Positions 46,944 through 55,525 of a stretch of 64,000 nucleotides of DNA are shown one piece after another. The stretch comes from Ignavibacteriaceae bacterium (GTDB lineage: Bacteria > Bacteroidota > Ignavibacteria > Ignavibacteriales > Ignavibacteriaceae). The notes beneath the pieces are model-generated. The model was given only the letters and a program-made list of their open reading frames with translations. It was not told the DNA's origin and did not search any database. Location: assembly GCA_013360295.1 (NCBI GenBank), contig JABWCL010000027.1, positions 1 through 64,000 of the forward strand, read 5' to 3'. The first letter of the stretch is position 1. Each line of letters starts with the position of its first letter. Made by a program: the position numbers and the translations under genes.

Positions 46944-47387
46944 TTATTTTTCCAGCGCCAATACTTTGTTCAGCCTTCTCGTGTGCCGTTCTTCGCCGGT
47001 GAACTTTGCATTTAGAAAGCTTTTGACCAGTTCGGCGGCGACTTCTATTCCCACTACTCTCGCGCCGAGGCAAAGGACGTTCATATTATCGTGCTCTACT
47101 CCCTGGCGCGCGGAATATGTATCGTGACACAAGCCAGCCCTGACTCCTTTAATTTTATTGGCGGCTATCGAGGCGCCTACGCCGCTACCGCAGATTATTA
47201 TTCCCCTTTCCGCTTTCCCCTCCGCGACGGTTTTCGCGGCGGCAATCGCGAAATCAGGATAATCGTCTTTCGCGTCATACACGTGATTGCCAGCGTCCGT
47301 TACTTCATAGCCCATTGCGGGGATAATTGTTTTAATGAACTCTTTCAGTTCAAAGCCTCCGTGATCGGCGCCTATCACAACTTTCAT
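46944..47387 (-). CDS. rpiB: Ribose-5-phosphate isomerase B
   Basis: A 147-residue LacAB/RpiB-family isomerase that interconverts ribose-5-phosphate and ribulose-5-phosphate in the pentose phosphate pathway. The sugar-phosphate site 'GADHGG' (6-11), catalytic C66 in 'IIICGSGVG', and the loop '[18 protein letters not shown]' with its conserved His are all present. Length and start are typical. The cytoplasmic enzyme could use ribose released by the glycohydrolases encoded 4 kb away, but the intervening genes and repeats mean there is no operon link. The receptor-like gene upstream ends into its promoter region (30-bp gap), so they may be cotranscribed. Confidence 0.95.
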   Translation of the reverse strand: MKVVIGADHGGFELKEFIKTIIPAMGYEVTDAGNHVYDAKDDYPDFAIAAAKTVAEGKAERGIIICGSGVGASIAANKIKGVRAGLCHDTYSARQGVEHDNMNVLCLGARVVGIEVAAELVKSFLNAKFTGEERHTRRLNKVLALEK

Positions 47388-47417
47388 TATTGTTCTTTCT
47401 GATTACAAATTCATTTT

Positions 47418-49343
47418 TTAGTTTAAAAACTCCCAGGCGAGGCCGAAACGGATACCGCGCCTGTACATCGGATAGTATTCCATAAGATAATACCTGCGGT
47501 CAAATATATTCTCCCACGCGAAGTATGCATAAGCGACTTCCTGTATTCTTCCGGCAGTGAAGAAATCAACCGTCAGTCCGGACGGTATCTCCCCAGCCGC
47601 CGGATATATTCTCTGATAAAAATGGTCGTATGATGTATTTAAAAACGATGAGAAACCGCGGATCTTAAGCCCGGTCTTAAGCGCGAGCGATGAATCGAAA
47701 AGTATATCGGTATAGTACACACCCAGCGAAGCGTTGTATTTCGGAACTATCCCCTTACTGAATCCGCTTTCGGGAGAATTGATAAGGCTGAATCCCGCCT
47801 CTGACGTTATGTACCTGTATTTAACCGACACATCCGCGGCAACACCATAATTCTCTTTTTCTTTATTGGCAATCGTGTATCCGGTATAACCTCCGTTTAA
47901 GAAAACAGGCATAACTACAGGAAGGGTGCCTACCCGTGTTTTGCTGCTTACAAAGAAAGTGGCTCCGGCTTTAATATTATCGGATAAATATTTCGCCGAG
48001 GTTTCAAAGTTGAAAACTTCATAATAAAGGGGATCGCGTTCTCCCGCGCGCTCAAAGTAGGAAGCTCCGGCATAGAACCTGTAATTACCGGACGCGAGAG
48101 ACAGATCAGCCCCTGCGCCGAAATATGAAGCGTTATCAATGTTATGCATCTTAACAAAAACAGCCGGGGTAACCGCTCCGGTAAACTTTCCTTTAACGGA
48201 AGCCTTAAAGTTAGAAATGTAATTATCATCCACGACGTTAAACCTTGTCATCACATTCTTCTCATACTGCAGTGATGCATAAACGTCAACAAATTTCATT
48301 ACGAGAGTATTGCTAGCTTCAAATCCGCCCGAGTGGTAACCGGAATTATCCGTCACCGCGTTAGAGGCTTTTTCATTCTGCCGGAACTCATCAAGCCCCC
48401 GCATAGAGTAAATGTTAAACTCCGCAAGGCTTCCGGAGCCATATCTGAACAATCCCTGGAAACGGAGCGCTTCGTTCATTTTCTTAACGTACCTGCTTCG
48501 GTACTTTACGGGCGCGGAGATGTTGTCATAAAGGACCTCGTCCCAGAAAGCAGGTGAATAAAGTGTTTTGATGCTGTCATAGTCAACTCCGCCGTTCAGT
48601 GACTGGTCAGCCTGCGAATAGTTATAACCGATAGCGAAGTTGATTTTGTCGCTCATATAATACTTAACCGAAACTCTTCCCGTCCACACTCCCCCTTCGG
48701 TAGCCTCGTAGCTGTTTTCCGCTTTGGAGTTCTTCAGGTCGAAGTTGATACCGAATTTTTTATACGCAAGCTGGGCAAACCGGAAATCCACAAGCGCTTC
48801 ATCAAACGGCCCTTCATAGTATTTAACCCTCGAATAAGGAACCGGTACCGCGTCTTCCCTCGCGATCAGGTTAACCGCGACTGGGTTATTCATTTCACTT
48901 TCAAAAAATCCCCTTACGATATTTGAAACCTGTATAGAGTCGGCGTCTTCGGTGAGAATATAGTTTATATCGTAAGTATTAAGCAGGCGGTTATTCATTT
49001 CGATACCGTTTTGCAGATACGAAACCGAGCCCAGGCCGTAACCGTAAAGATTTATTTCATCAGGCTGAGATGGAGTGCCGAGCCTTCTAATGAAGGAGAA
49101 GGGGGCGAGATTTAAGATGTCGCCGGCATCACGATAGTCGGTTGTTAAGATAGTACTGTTTGAAATTGTATATGCAGTGAAATCAGACGGGGAGTAATAA
49201 ATCGGTTTCAGTGTATCAGCGACGGCCTTTTTCTTTAACGCGCGGGAGGTATCCGCAAGCGTTGTATCGGAAACAACGGCGAGGGAGTCCTTTTGCGCGG
49301 GGAGGAGTATATTTAGAAATAGAATTAGAAAAAGAGCCTTCAT
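47418..49343 (-). CDS. TonB-dependent receptor-like outer-membrane protein
   Basis: A 641-residue outer-membrane barrel. A short signal ('MKALFLILFLNILLPAQ') precedes a plug-like domain (about 55-165: 'AGDILNLAPFSFIRRLG', 'GSVSYLQNGIEMNNRLL', 'DADSIQVSNIVRGFFE'). Barrel strands follow to the end, closing with 'RYYLMEYYPMYRRGIRFGLA' and a terminal '...WEFLN'. The plug and the final aromatic pattern fit TonB-dependent receptors of the BtuB/CirA type, but no carboxypeptidase-like or TonB box region was identified. Ligand unknown. It lies 30 bp upstream of rpiB on the same strand. Confidence 0.8.
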   Translation of the reverse strand: MKALFLILFLNILLPAQKDSLAVVSDTTLADTSRALKKKAVADTLKPIYYSPSDFTAYTISNSTILTTDYRDAGDILNLAPFSFIRRLGTPSQPDEINLYGYGLGSVSYLQNGIEMNNRLLNTYDINYILTEDADSIQVSNIVRGFFESEMNNPVAVNLIAREDAVPVPYSRVKYYEGPFDEALVDFRFAQLAYKKFGINFDLKNSKAENSYEATEGGVWTGRVSVKYYMSDKINFAIGYNYSQADQSLNGGVDYDSIKTLYSPAFWDEVLYDNISAPVKYRSRYVKKMNEALRFQGLFRYGSGSLAEFNIYSMRGLDEFRQNEKASNAVTDNSGYHSGGFEASNTLVMKFVDVYASLQYEKNVMTRFNVVDDNYISNFKASVKGKFTGAVTPAVFVKMHNIDNASYFGAGADLSLASGNYRFYAGASYFERAGERDPLYYEVFNFETSAKYLSDNIKAGATFFVSSKTRVGTLPVVMPVFLNGGYTGYTIANKEKENYGVAADVSVKYRYITSEAGFSLINSPESGFSKGIVPKYNASLGVYYTDILFDSSLALKTGLKIRGFSSFLNTSYDHFYQRIYPAAGEIPSGLTVDFFTAGRIQEVAYAYFAWENIFDRRYYLMEYYPMYRRGIRFGLAWEFLN

Positions 49344-49377
49344 TAAGAATTAAGAATTAAAAATTAAGAATTAAGAA
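49343..49377. repeat. AT-rich dispersed repeat copy upstream of the receptor-like gene
   Basis: TTAAGAATTAAGAATTAAAA and the following bases lie directly before the start codon of the 47418-49343 gene, so the repeat forms its 5' untranslated region or promoter. Confidence 0.8.
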
Positions 49378-49996
49378 TGCAATCCGGAAATCAACAATGC
49401 TTGTGCCGACTTTGCTCCCCGGTGAAGAGAATTAAAAGTTTATCCCTCAAGGGTCAAGAGTTAAAAGTTATGAGTTAAGAGTTAATAATCTAATCCCTGA
49501 TCTCTGTTCTCTGCTCTCTATTCTCTGTTCCCTGCCAAAAACCGGCGCAGGAAAGTATCCTGCGTTACATAATGCTTTGATCATTGATCATTGGTATTTG
49601 ACCATTGCCCCGGTTCTCTGATCTCTGTTCCCTGCCAAAAACCGGCGCAGGAAGATATCCTGCGTTACATAATGCTTTGATCATTGCCCCTGATCTCTGT
49701 TCCCTACCAAAAACCGGCGCAGGAAGATACCTGTCCCCCCGGGGATCCTGCGTTACATAATGCTTTGATCATTGCCCCTGGTCCCTGATCTCTGTTCCCT
49801 GCCAAAAACCGGCGCAGGAAGATATCCTGCGTTACATAAAACTTTGATCATTGATCATTGATCATTGCCCCTGTTCTCTGCTCTCTATTCTCTGTTCCCT
49901 GCCCCAAAACCACCGAGGGAAAGTACTTGTCCCCACCACGGGATCCTGCGTTACATAAAACTTTGATCATTGATCATTGGTCATTGATCATTGCCA
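49344..49996. other. Repeat-only spacer between barrel gene and yebC
   Basis: No gene. It starts with AATTAAGAATTAAAAATTAA blocks (49343-49377), continues with GAGTTAAAAGTTATGAGTTA-type sequence (49434-49487), and then holds the five-copy unit at 49490-49990. Confidence 0.7.
49490..49990. repeat. Five-copy ~72-100 bp tandem unit
   Basis: The core CCTGCCAAAAACCGGCGCAG starts at 49531, 49631, 49703 (variant CCTACC), 49798 and 49898 (degenerate). Units continue with GAAGATATCCTGCGTTACAT and a variable number of TGATCATT steps. Spacing is 100, 72, 95 and 100 bp; the last copy ends right at the yebC stop. Confidence 0.9.
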
Positions 49997-50707
49997 TCAG
50001 GCCATATTGTGATAAACCGACTGAACATCGTCATCCTCTTCAAGGGCTTCGACGAGTTCATTTAATTCGGTTTGCTGTTCTTCGTTCAGTTCTTTCAGAT
50101 TCGTTGGGAGGTACTGCAGTTCGGTGCTTGTTGGTTCTATTCCCTTCTCCTCAAGCGCTTTCTGCATTTGGCCAAAATCCTGGAAGGCGGTATATATATA
50201 GATAAAGTCATCTTCAGCCGTCATATCATCCAGCCCGGCATCTATCAGTTCCAGTTCAAAAGTATCAAGGTCTTCAACTTTAGATTTAGCAATTTTAAAA
50301 AGCCCCTTATGCTCAAACTGGAAAGCGATTGAACCGGCATTACCGAGAGTTCCGCCGTGTTTGGTAAAATGATGGCGGATATTAGCCACGGTACGGTTCG
50401 GGTTATCCGTCGCTGTTTCGATCATAAGAGCCACACCGTGCGGACCATACCCTTCATAGAGAATTTCAGAATAACCTGAAGTGTCTTTATTCGAGGCGCG
50501 CTTGATGGCGGCTTCAACCCTGTCCTTGGGCATATTAACGCTCTTCGCGTTTTGCATTGCGATACGCAGGCGGGGATTTCCTTTGGGGTCGGGACCCGCG
50601 GCTTTAACGGCAATTTCTATTTCCTTGCCGATGCGGTTAAATGCTTTAGACATCTTCGCAAACCTTGCGAACATCTTATATTTTCTTTTTTCGAAAATGC
50701 GGCCCAT
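49997..50707 (-). CDS. yebC: YebC/TACO1-family protein
   Basis: A 236-residue member of the YebC/PmpR family, recently linked to rescue of ribosomes stalled at proline-rich stretches as well as to transcription control. The N-terminus 'MGRIFEKRKYKMFARFAKMS' is the extended Bacteroidota form, followed by 'FNRIGKEIEIAVKAAGPDP', the family segment 'NVNMPKDRVEAAIKRA'-like 'SVNMPKDRVEAAIKRASNKD', and 'YEGYGPHGVALMIE'. The acidic C-terminus ('ALEEDDDVQSVYHNM') is typical. Complete and full length. It is flanked on both sides by intergenic repeats or spacers, so it is probably a single-gene unit. Confidence 0.95.
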   Translation of the reverse strand: MGRIFEKRKYKMFARFAKMSKAFNRIGKEIEIAVKAAGPDPKGNPRLRIAMQNAKSVNMPKDRVEAAIKRASNKDTSGYSEILYEGYGPHGVALMIETATDNPNRTVANIRHHFTKHGGTLGNAGSIAFQFEHKGLFKIAKSKVEDLDTFELELIDAGLDDMTAEDDFIYIYTAFQDFGQMQKALEEKGIEPTSTELQYLPTNLKELNEEQQTELNELVEALEEDDDVQSVYHNMA

Positions 50708-51145
50708 TCTGGTGACTTATAATTAGTTAATGATATAAAAATTAAAAATTTAATAGTCTTAAAGATAAGAAATTGGGGCAAAATACTGAATTTTCACGTT
50801 ATACTTATTTAACGGCTGACAGGATCCGAATCGGGGGTAATCCCAAAAAATGGGGTCAAAAGATTATGCGTTATTTATGGCTGCTTTATGGAGATTAATA
50901 ATTTTAAGTACGTTTTTCCGCCAAAAATTACTCTGATATCAATTGGCGGATTATCCGGCTGAGAGGATTCCCATAAAACGCGTATCCTTCAAGCTTGAGC
51001 AAGCCCGCAGTTAAAAGGAATGCTTAACAAGATATATGAATTCCCTTTTGCATTTTCATCTCTTTAGAAATTTGGAGCCGGCGATTTAATCACCACAAAA
51101 ATCATTAAATTTTCCGGCGGTAGTTACTCTCCTATGTAAGTCCGG
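50708..51145. other. Intergenic region with an inverted repeat
   Basis: No gene is visible. The region is upstream of yebC and downstream of the glycohydrolase operon (both minus strand). An 8-bp inverted repeat TCCGCCAA (50917-50924) and TTGGCGGA (50943-50950) could be an operator or weak hairpin; no T-run follows on the minus strand. Confidence 0.5.
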
Positions 51146-52141
51146 CTATTCCGGATCTGCGGCGGCAATATCCGCAAGCCCGCGCGCAATATTAATAAGA
51201 TCAAGGCCTTTTGTGAAAGGGAGGCAATTCCCTGTGGTAAAACGGATCTTTTCAACCCAGCTTTCCGGAATTGCTTTCATCCCGTTCATCGCGCCGCTGA
51301 TGGCTCCCAGAATAGCGCAGATCGTATCGGCGTCCCTGCCAAAATTACCGCTGTAAATAATGCCTTTTCTGAAGTCGCCGTTTGTAAGTTTAAGCATAGC
51401 CAGCGCTGAGGGGACGGCTTCAGGAGCGGCGGCTTTATATTCGGTCCAGAGCGCGTCGTGAAGCGGTTTCCAGGCGTCCTCCAGTACCGGTTTTTCCTCG
51501 ATGATTTTCCAGACAACATCAAACATAAACTTTATCCAGGAGTCCGGCGGAACAACAGAAGCCGCGGTTTTAAAAATCTCATCAACCTGCGCGCCCGCCA
51601 TTGCCGCCGACACAGCCGCGGCCACAGCCTGCGCGCCCCATATCCCTTCCCTGGCGTGACTGATTCTCGATTCAATATCCGCGAGTTTTGAGGCGCGTTC
51701 CGGATCGCCGGCGCATACTATCCCAATCGGAGTAACTCTCATTGCCGCGCCGTCACTAACATTATACGAGTTATAGGTGCCGGACAACGGAGGTAAAATA
51801 TTCCTTCTGATGTTCGCGGCTGCTTCTCTTTCACTGGCGCCGCCGCGCTTAAGTTCCGTAAGCGGTAAAACGTGTTTTTTCCAGTTTTCAAGCACGGCTT
51901 CATCAGTTATTTTTCCTTTGGTATCCAGAAGAGTCTGCGCGGTAAGAAGAGCAAACTCCGTATCATCTGTTCCCGGCGCGGCTTTATCCGTGAAATCCAT
52001 TGTTATACCGTACTGAAAATGATAATCCGCTGACCTTGCGATATCTCCGAATGAATCGCCGATCGCGTGCCCGAGCAGGCAGCCCGCGGCTCTCTCATAC
52101 AGAAGTTCTTTATTACCGATAAGCTCTTTTCTTGTCATCAT
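51146..52141 (-). CDS. ADP-ribosylglycohydrolase family protein (canonical, paralog A)
   Basis: A 331-residue DraG/ARH-family protein. All di-metal site motifs are present: 'GDSFGD' (29-33 region), 'GTDDTE' (T58-D59-D60-T61) and 'GRDADT' (D270, D272, T273), plus the family motifs 'DGAAMRVTPIGIV' and 'SHAREGIWGAQAV'. Family members remove ADP-ribose from proteins or cleave other ribosides and O-glycosidic bonds. It is cytoplasmic (no signal). It is the last gene of a long minus-strand operon, 17 bp after paralog B. In this setting a catabolic glycosidase role on an imported compound is more likely than protein de-ADP-ribosylation, but the substrate is unknown. Confidence 0.9.
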   Translation of the reverse strand: MMTRKELIGNKELLYERAAGCLLGHAIGDSFGDIARSADYHFQYGITMDFTDKAAPGTDDTEFALLTAQTLLDTKGKITDEAVLENWKKHVLPLTELKRGGASEREAAANIRRNILPPLSGTYNSYNVSDGAAMRVTPIGIVCAGDPERASKLADIESRISHAREGIWGAQAVAAAVSAAMAGAQVDEIFKTAASVVPPDSWIKFMFDVVWKIIEEKPVLEDAWKPLHDALWTEYKAAAPEAVPSALAMLKLTNGDFRKGIIYSGNFGRDADTICAILGAISGAMNGMKAIPESWVEKIRFTTGNCLPFTKGLDLINIARGLADIAAADPE

Positions 52142-52158
52142 ATTTATAACTGATATTC

Positions 52159-53487
52159 CTATGTTGTAATTGCAATGTTGAAAGTTCTTTTTGCCAGAAT
52201 GTCGAACGAAAGATTATCAAAACCCTTCATACTGCTCCTGATCCGGTTATTCAGGGGTTTAATCCATTTAGCGGGGAGACTGTCCGCCCCCAGCATTGTT
52301 CCCATTATGGAGCCGGTTGTCGCCCCGTTGCTGTCGGTATCCCATCCCCCCATAACAACGTTGCACACGGCTGTTTCGTAGTCTCCTTTTGCCGAAAGAA
52401 GCGCGGCAGAAACGAGCGCGGCGTTATTGATGGTATGGACCCAGTGATAATCGCCGAATTTTCCGTACAGCAGGTCAACGGTGCTGTCCCAGGCTTCGTT
52501 TTCAATTTCAAGCGAAAGGACATAATTGATGGCGGCGGCAAAACGCGAGTTTGCGGGAACGAAACGCAGCGCTTCGGTAATCAGACTTCTCATATCGTTG
52601 TAAGTAAAACTAAGCGCGAGCGCCGCGGCAAAGAAAACTTCGCCGTATATCCCGTTAGCGCTGTGGCTCAGCCTGGCATCGCGCCACGCAGAATCCGCGG
52701 CCGTGTGAGGGTCACCGGGCGCCGCCCACCCCCATAAGTCCGCGCGTATCTGCGCGCCGATCCATTCGCGGTACGGGTTTCTAACAGAGGATGCCTTTTC
52801 CGTTCCGAGACCGTTAAGCAGGTTAAGATAAGTAACCCGTTCCGCTGTAAACGTTGACAATACCGGCAGCAGTTCCATCCAGGTCTGCGCTACGCTGCTT
52901 GTTGAAAATGCTTTGCCATACTTTTCAAGAACAGAGAGGTTAAGCATCGGATAATTCATATCATCATCCTCGGTCATGCACTCAATATTCTCTTTGAGGC
53001 TCTCCTTACCGCTGTGTTTGTTCCACGGATACTTCTTTAATAATTCATCGGGTATTCCCTTCCCTGTGATATAATCCGTTATCGGCCAGGTGTTGTTTGA
53101 AGAGAGCAGTTCAATTATTCCATTCCTCGGTGTTTTCTCTATCGGCTTTCCGAGAAGGCATCCCGCGCTCCTCCCCAGCCATCCGCCGAGTATCCTGTTC
53201 TCAAGTTCAGCAGAGGAGAGATTATGCTTTGGGTATTTTGAAGCAGGGAACGCAACCCTGATCTCTTCCCAGCCGGATGGTTCCTTTCGACTGCCGGCTG
53301 CGGGAGTCAGTAGTGATAATTCTTTATAAAAATTTTCGACAATCTCTGTGGGAATTTCACCCAGACCGAATCCGGATTTTATGTGTTCCCATTTTTCATT
53401 CAAAGCAGAAACATCACATCCTTCTTCCTTAAGCTGGGTCAATTCATAGCCAACGCGGTCTTTCAGATCAAGCCACGATATTTTCAT
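52159..53487 (-). CDS. ADP-ribosylglycohydrolase family protein (variant subfamily, paralog B)
   Basis: A 442-residue DraG-family protein from a subfamily often found beside sugar uptake genes. It has an extra N-terminal domain (about 1-95). The usual GDA motif is 'GRSAGCLLGKP' (105-115), the TDDT motif reads 'MTEDDDM' (E173-D176), and the C-terminal metal motif is 'GGWDTDSNGAT' (D383, D385), followed by 'TGSIMGTMLGA'. Metal ligands are thus mostly kept but in altered form. The ATG shares one base with the stop of paralog C (TAATG). A different substrate from paralogs A and D is likely. Confidence 0.88.
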   Translation of the reverse strand: MKISWLDLKDRVGYELTQLKEEGCDVSALNEKWEHIKSGFGLGEIPTEIVENFYKELSLLTPAAGSRKEPSGWEEIRVAFPASKYPKHNLSSAELENRILGGWLGRSAGCLLGKPIEKTPRNGIIELLSSNNTWPITDYITGKGIPDELLKKYPWNKHSGKESLKENIECMTEDDDMNYPMLNLSVLEKYGKAFSTSSVAQTWMELLPVLSTFTAERVTYLNLLNGLGTEKASSVRNPYREWIGAQIRADLWGWAAPGDPHTAADSAWRDARLSHSANGIYGEVFFAAALALSFTYNDMRSLITEALRFVPANSRFAAAINYVLSLEIENEAWDSTVDLLYGKFGDYHWVHTINNAALVSAALLSAKGDYETAVCNVVMGGWDTDSNGATTGSIMGTMLGADSLPAKWIKPLNNRIRSSMKGFDNLSFDILAKRTFNIAITT

Positions 53488-54527
53488 TATAGATTTACCT
53501 TTCGCGGATTATCCGCAAGCATAAAAACAAATTTCTCAAAGTCAGTATCTTTCAGTCCGGGGATGCACACTCCCTGCAGGAATCTCACTGATCGGGTCCA
53601 TTCATCACTCATTACTTTTTTATCACTCAATGCTCCCGCGAAAGCCGCCGTGAGGGCGGGGAGCCTCTCCGCATTCCTTGGGAGAGCATTCGCCGTCAGC
53701 AGAGCGGTTTCGAAATCATCGCCGTGTTTTGCCGTTATCGCGAGCGCCAAAGCCAGTGTTTCCGGGGATGAAATTCCGTAACTGTATTCCTTGTTAACAA
53801 TTTCTTTCTGCAGACGCGGCAGGATTGAGAACACCGATTCATTGCCATCCGCCAGTGACATTGTGCTTTCTACTGTTCTTCTTATCCACGAACCATCAGG
53901 CAAATATTCAAGCGCGTTTTTATATGCAAATTTAAAATCAGAGCCAACTGACAGCAGGCTCACAAACGCGGCAGCAAATTTTGCGGCCCAGACACCGTCT
54001 TCATAATTTGTAACGCACGCGTCTGTTTCCGCGAGTTCGGCCGCGGCTTCAGGTTCGCCGGCGAGGATAAGTCCGACAGGCACCGAGCGTATCAAAGCGG
54101 AGTCATCAAAGTAGTGAGGATTCTCCATTCCGCTTTTAGGCGGCATTATTCCCCGCGCTATATTATTCAGCGCGCCGCGGATGCTTACGCTCCCCCTTAT
54201 ATCCTGCTGACTTTCCGCGAGTTTTACCCAGGCATTAAGCAATTCTTCCTTAAAGTTTTCTCTGCCGTGCGATAAAAGTATCTCCGCGGTGAAATAACTC
54301 CATTCAGTATTATCCGCCGGGAGAAAATTAAATGGCTCTGATGGGCGGTTAAGTGAAAAGGGGACAGGTACTGATGTTAAATTATTTCCTTCCGATGCCG
54401 CGTCCATTTCACGACGTATCCTTCTTGTCCAGACAGGCAGTAAATAACTCCTCTTATACATTGAAGTCCAGGAGACTGCGTCTCCGGCTGCCAGCCCCAT
54501 AAATGAATTATAAATTCTTATATTCAC
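53487..54527 (-). CDS. Degenerate ADP-ribosylglycohydrolase-like protein (paralog C)
   Basis: A 346-residue DraG-fold protein with a damaged active site. 'GLAAGDAV' (D16) is kept, TDDT has become 'ADNTEW' (D72-N73-T74), and the C-terminal D-x-D-T is replaced by N285-A-E287-R288 in 'PRNAERLPAL'. The 'SHxxEG' motif reads 'TNYEDGVW'. The reading frame is intact and full length, so it is not a pseudogene in the ordinary sense; it may be a pseudoenzyme or a partner for one of its neighbours. It overlaps paralog D by 4 bp (ATGA) and paralog B by one base. Confidence 0.85.
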   Translation of the reverse strand: MNIRIYNSFMGLAAGDAVSWTSMYKRSYLLPVWTRRIRREMDAASEGNNLTSVPVPFSLNRPSEPFNFLPADNTEWSYFTAEILLSHGRENFKEELLNAWVKLAESQQDIRGSVSIRGALNNIARGIMPPKSGMENPHYFDDSALIRSVPVGLILAGEPEAAAELAETDACVTNYEDGVWAAKFAAAFVSLLSVGSDFKFAYKNALEYLPDGSWIRRTVESTMSLADGNESVFSILPRLQKEIVNKEYSYGISSPETLALALAITAKHGDDFETALLTANALPRNAERLPALTAAFAGALSDKKVMSDEWTRSVRFLQGVCIPGLKDTDFEKFVFMLADNPRKVNL

Positions 54528-55525
54528 TTCATCCTCCTCTTTTGCGCGCGTGATTCATATAACGCGGCAAGAGCGTCCGCGACCGGTAAGATCTCCATAT
54601 CCTTTACCGATGCTATACAAATACCTTTAGCGGCAGTAATCCTGTTTCTCCATTCTTCCGGAATGCAGTCTATACCGTGAAGCGCCCCGATAATTGCACC
54701 TGCAATCGCGGCAATAGTGTCAGTATCCCTTCCGATATTTACCGCGCCGAGCACCGCGTCATCAAACTTCCCTTTTGACGCGGCGACCAATCCAAAGGCT
54801 ATGCCTACAGCCTCCGGCGCTACATCCGGCCAGTAATAATAAGGCACAGCAATGTTTCCGTAGAGCGGTTCAAGGGCATCCCAGACAGTCTCACACTCCG
54901 AACCAATCTTAATACCTCTTGATAACGCCGAACGTGTCCACGACTCCGCGGGCACAACTTTCATCGCTGAGTTAAAAACTTCATCCATATTTCCACCGCT
55001 CACAGCTGTTGCGACCGCTGCAGCGACAGCCTGTCCGCCGTATATTCCCTCTCCGCTGTGGCTGACTTCACCGTCTATTCTGACATAATCTGCCGCGAGA
55101 TCCGGTTCGCCGCAAAAAACAATTCCATAGGGCGCGGCTCTCATAGCAAGCCCGTCACTCCAGCTATGGAGATGCTGACCTGAATACGGAGGATTGACCC
55201 CCGCGCTGAGGTTTCTGATTGCAATTATCTCACTGAAGCCTGCTCCTTTATAAGCGTTAGCAGGATTAATTATATCGCGCCTCCATCCTTCGGCAACTAA
55301 CTCAGGGGTGAGCGATTCCGCATAACGCAGCAGAAGCTGAGCGCTGAAAAGTGCGTATTCCGTATCGTCGCTTCCGTGCTGTCCGGCATCAAGAAAGCCC
55401 GTTATCCTTCCCCACTTCTTTCTTATCGCTTCCGGTGAATGACCTTCAGTCGGGGCTCCCAGCGCATCGCCCACAGCAAGACCGGTAAGGACTCCGCGCG
55501 CTCTGTCTTTTAATGTGATTACCAT
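54524..55525 (-). CDS. ADP-ribosylglycohydrolase family protein (canonical, paralog D)
   Basis: A 333-residue DraG/ARH-family protein with all motifs: 'GLAVGDALGAPTEG' (D20), 'GSDDTEY' (S52-D53-D54-T55), 'SHSGEGIYGGQAVAAAV' and 'NIGRDTDTIAAIAG' (D267, D269, T270). It is predicted to be cytoplasmic and active. Closest in design to paralog A, so the two could be an old duplication. It overlaps the solute-binding protein gene by 7 bp and paralog C by 4 bp, which ties the glycohydrolases to the importer. Confidence 0.92.
   Translation of the reverse strand: MVITLKDRARGVLTGLAVGDALGAPTEGHSPEAIRKKWGRITGFLDAGQHGSDDTEYALFSAQLLLRYAESLTPELVAEGWRRDIINPANAYKGAGFSEIIAIRNLSAGVNPPYSGQHLHSWSDGLAMRAAPYGIVFCGEPDLAADYVRIDGEVSHSGEGIYGGQAVAAAVATAVSGGNMDEVFNSAMKVVPAESWTRSALSRGIKIGSECETVWDALEPLYGNIAVPYYYWPDVAPEAVGIAFGLVAASKGKFDDAVLGAVNIGRDTDTIAAIAGAIIGALHGIDCIPEEWRNRITAAKGICIASVKDMEILPVADALAALYESRAQKRRMK

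Noticed and set aside
46944-47387. rpiB as part of the glycohydrolase pathway
   Set aside because: It would make metabolic sense for ribose use, but it is about 4 kb away, with yebC and repeats in between, so no operon link can be claimed.
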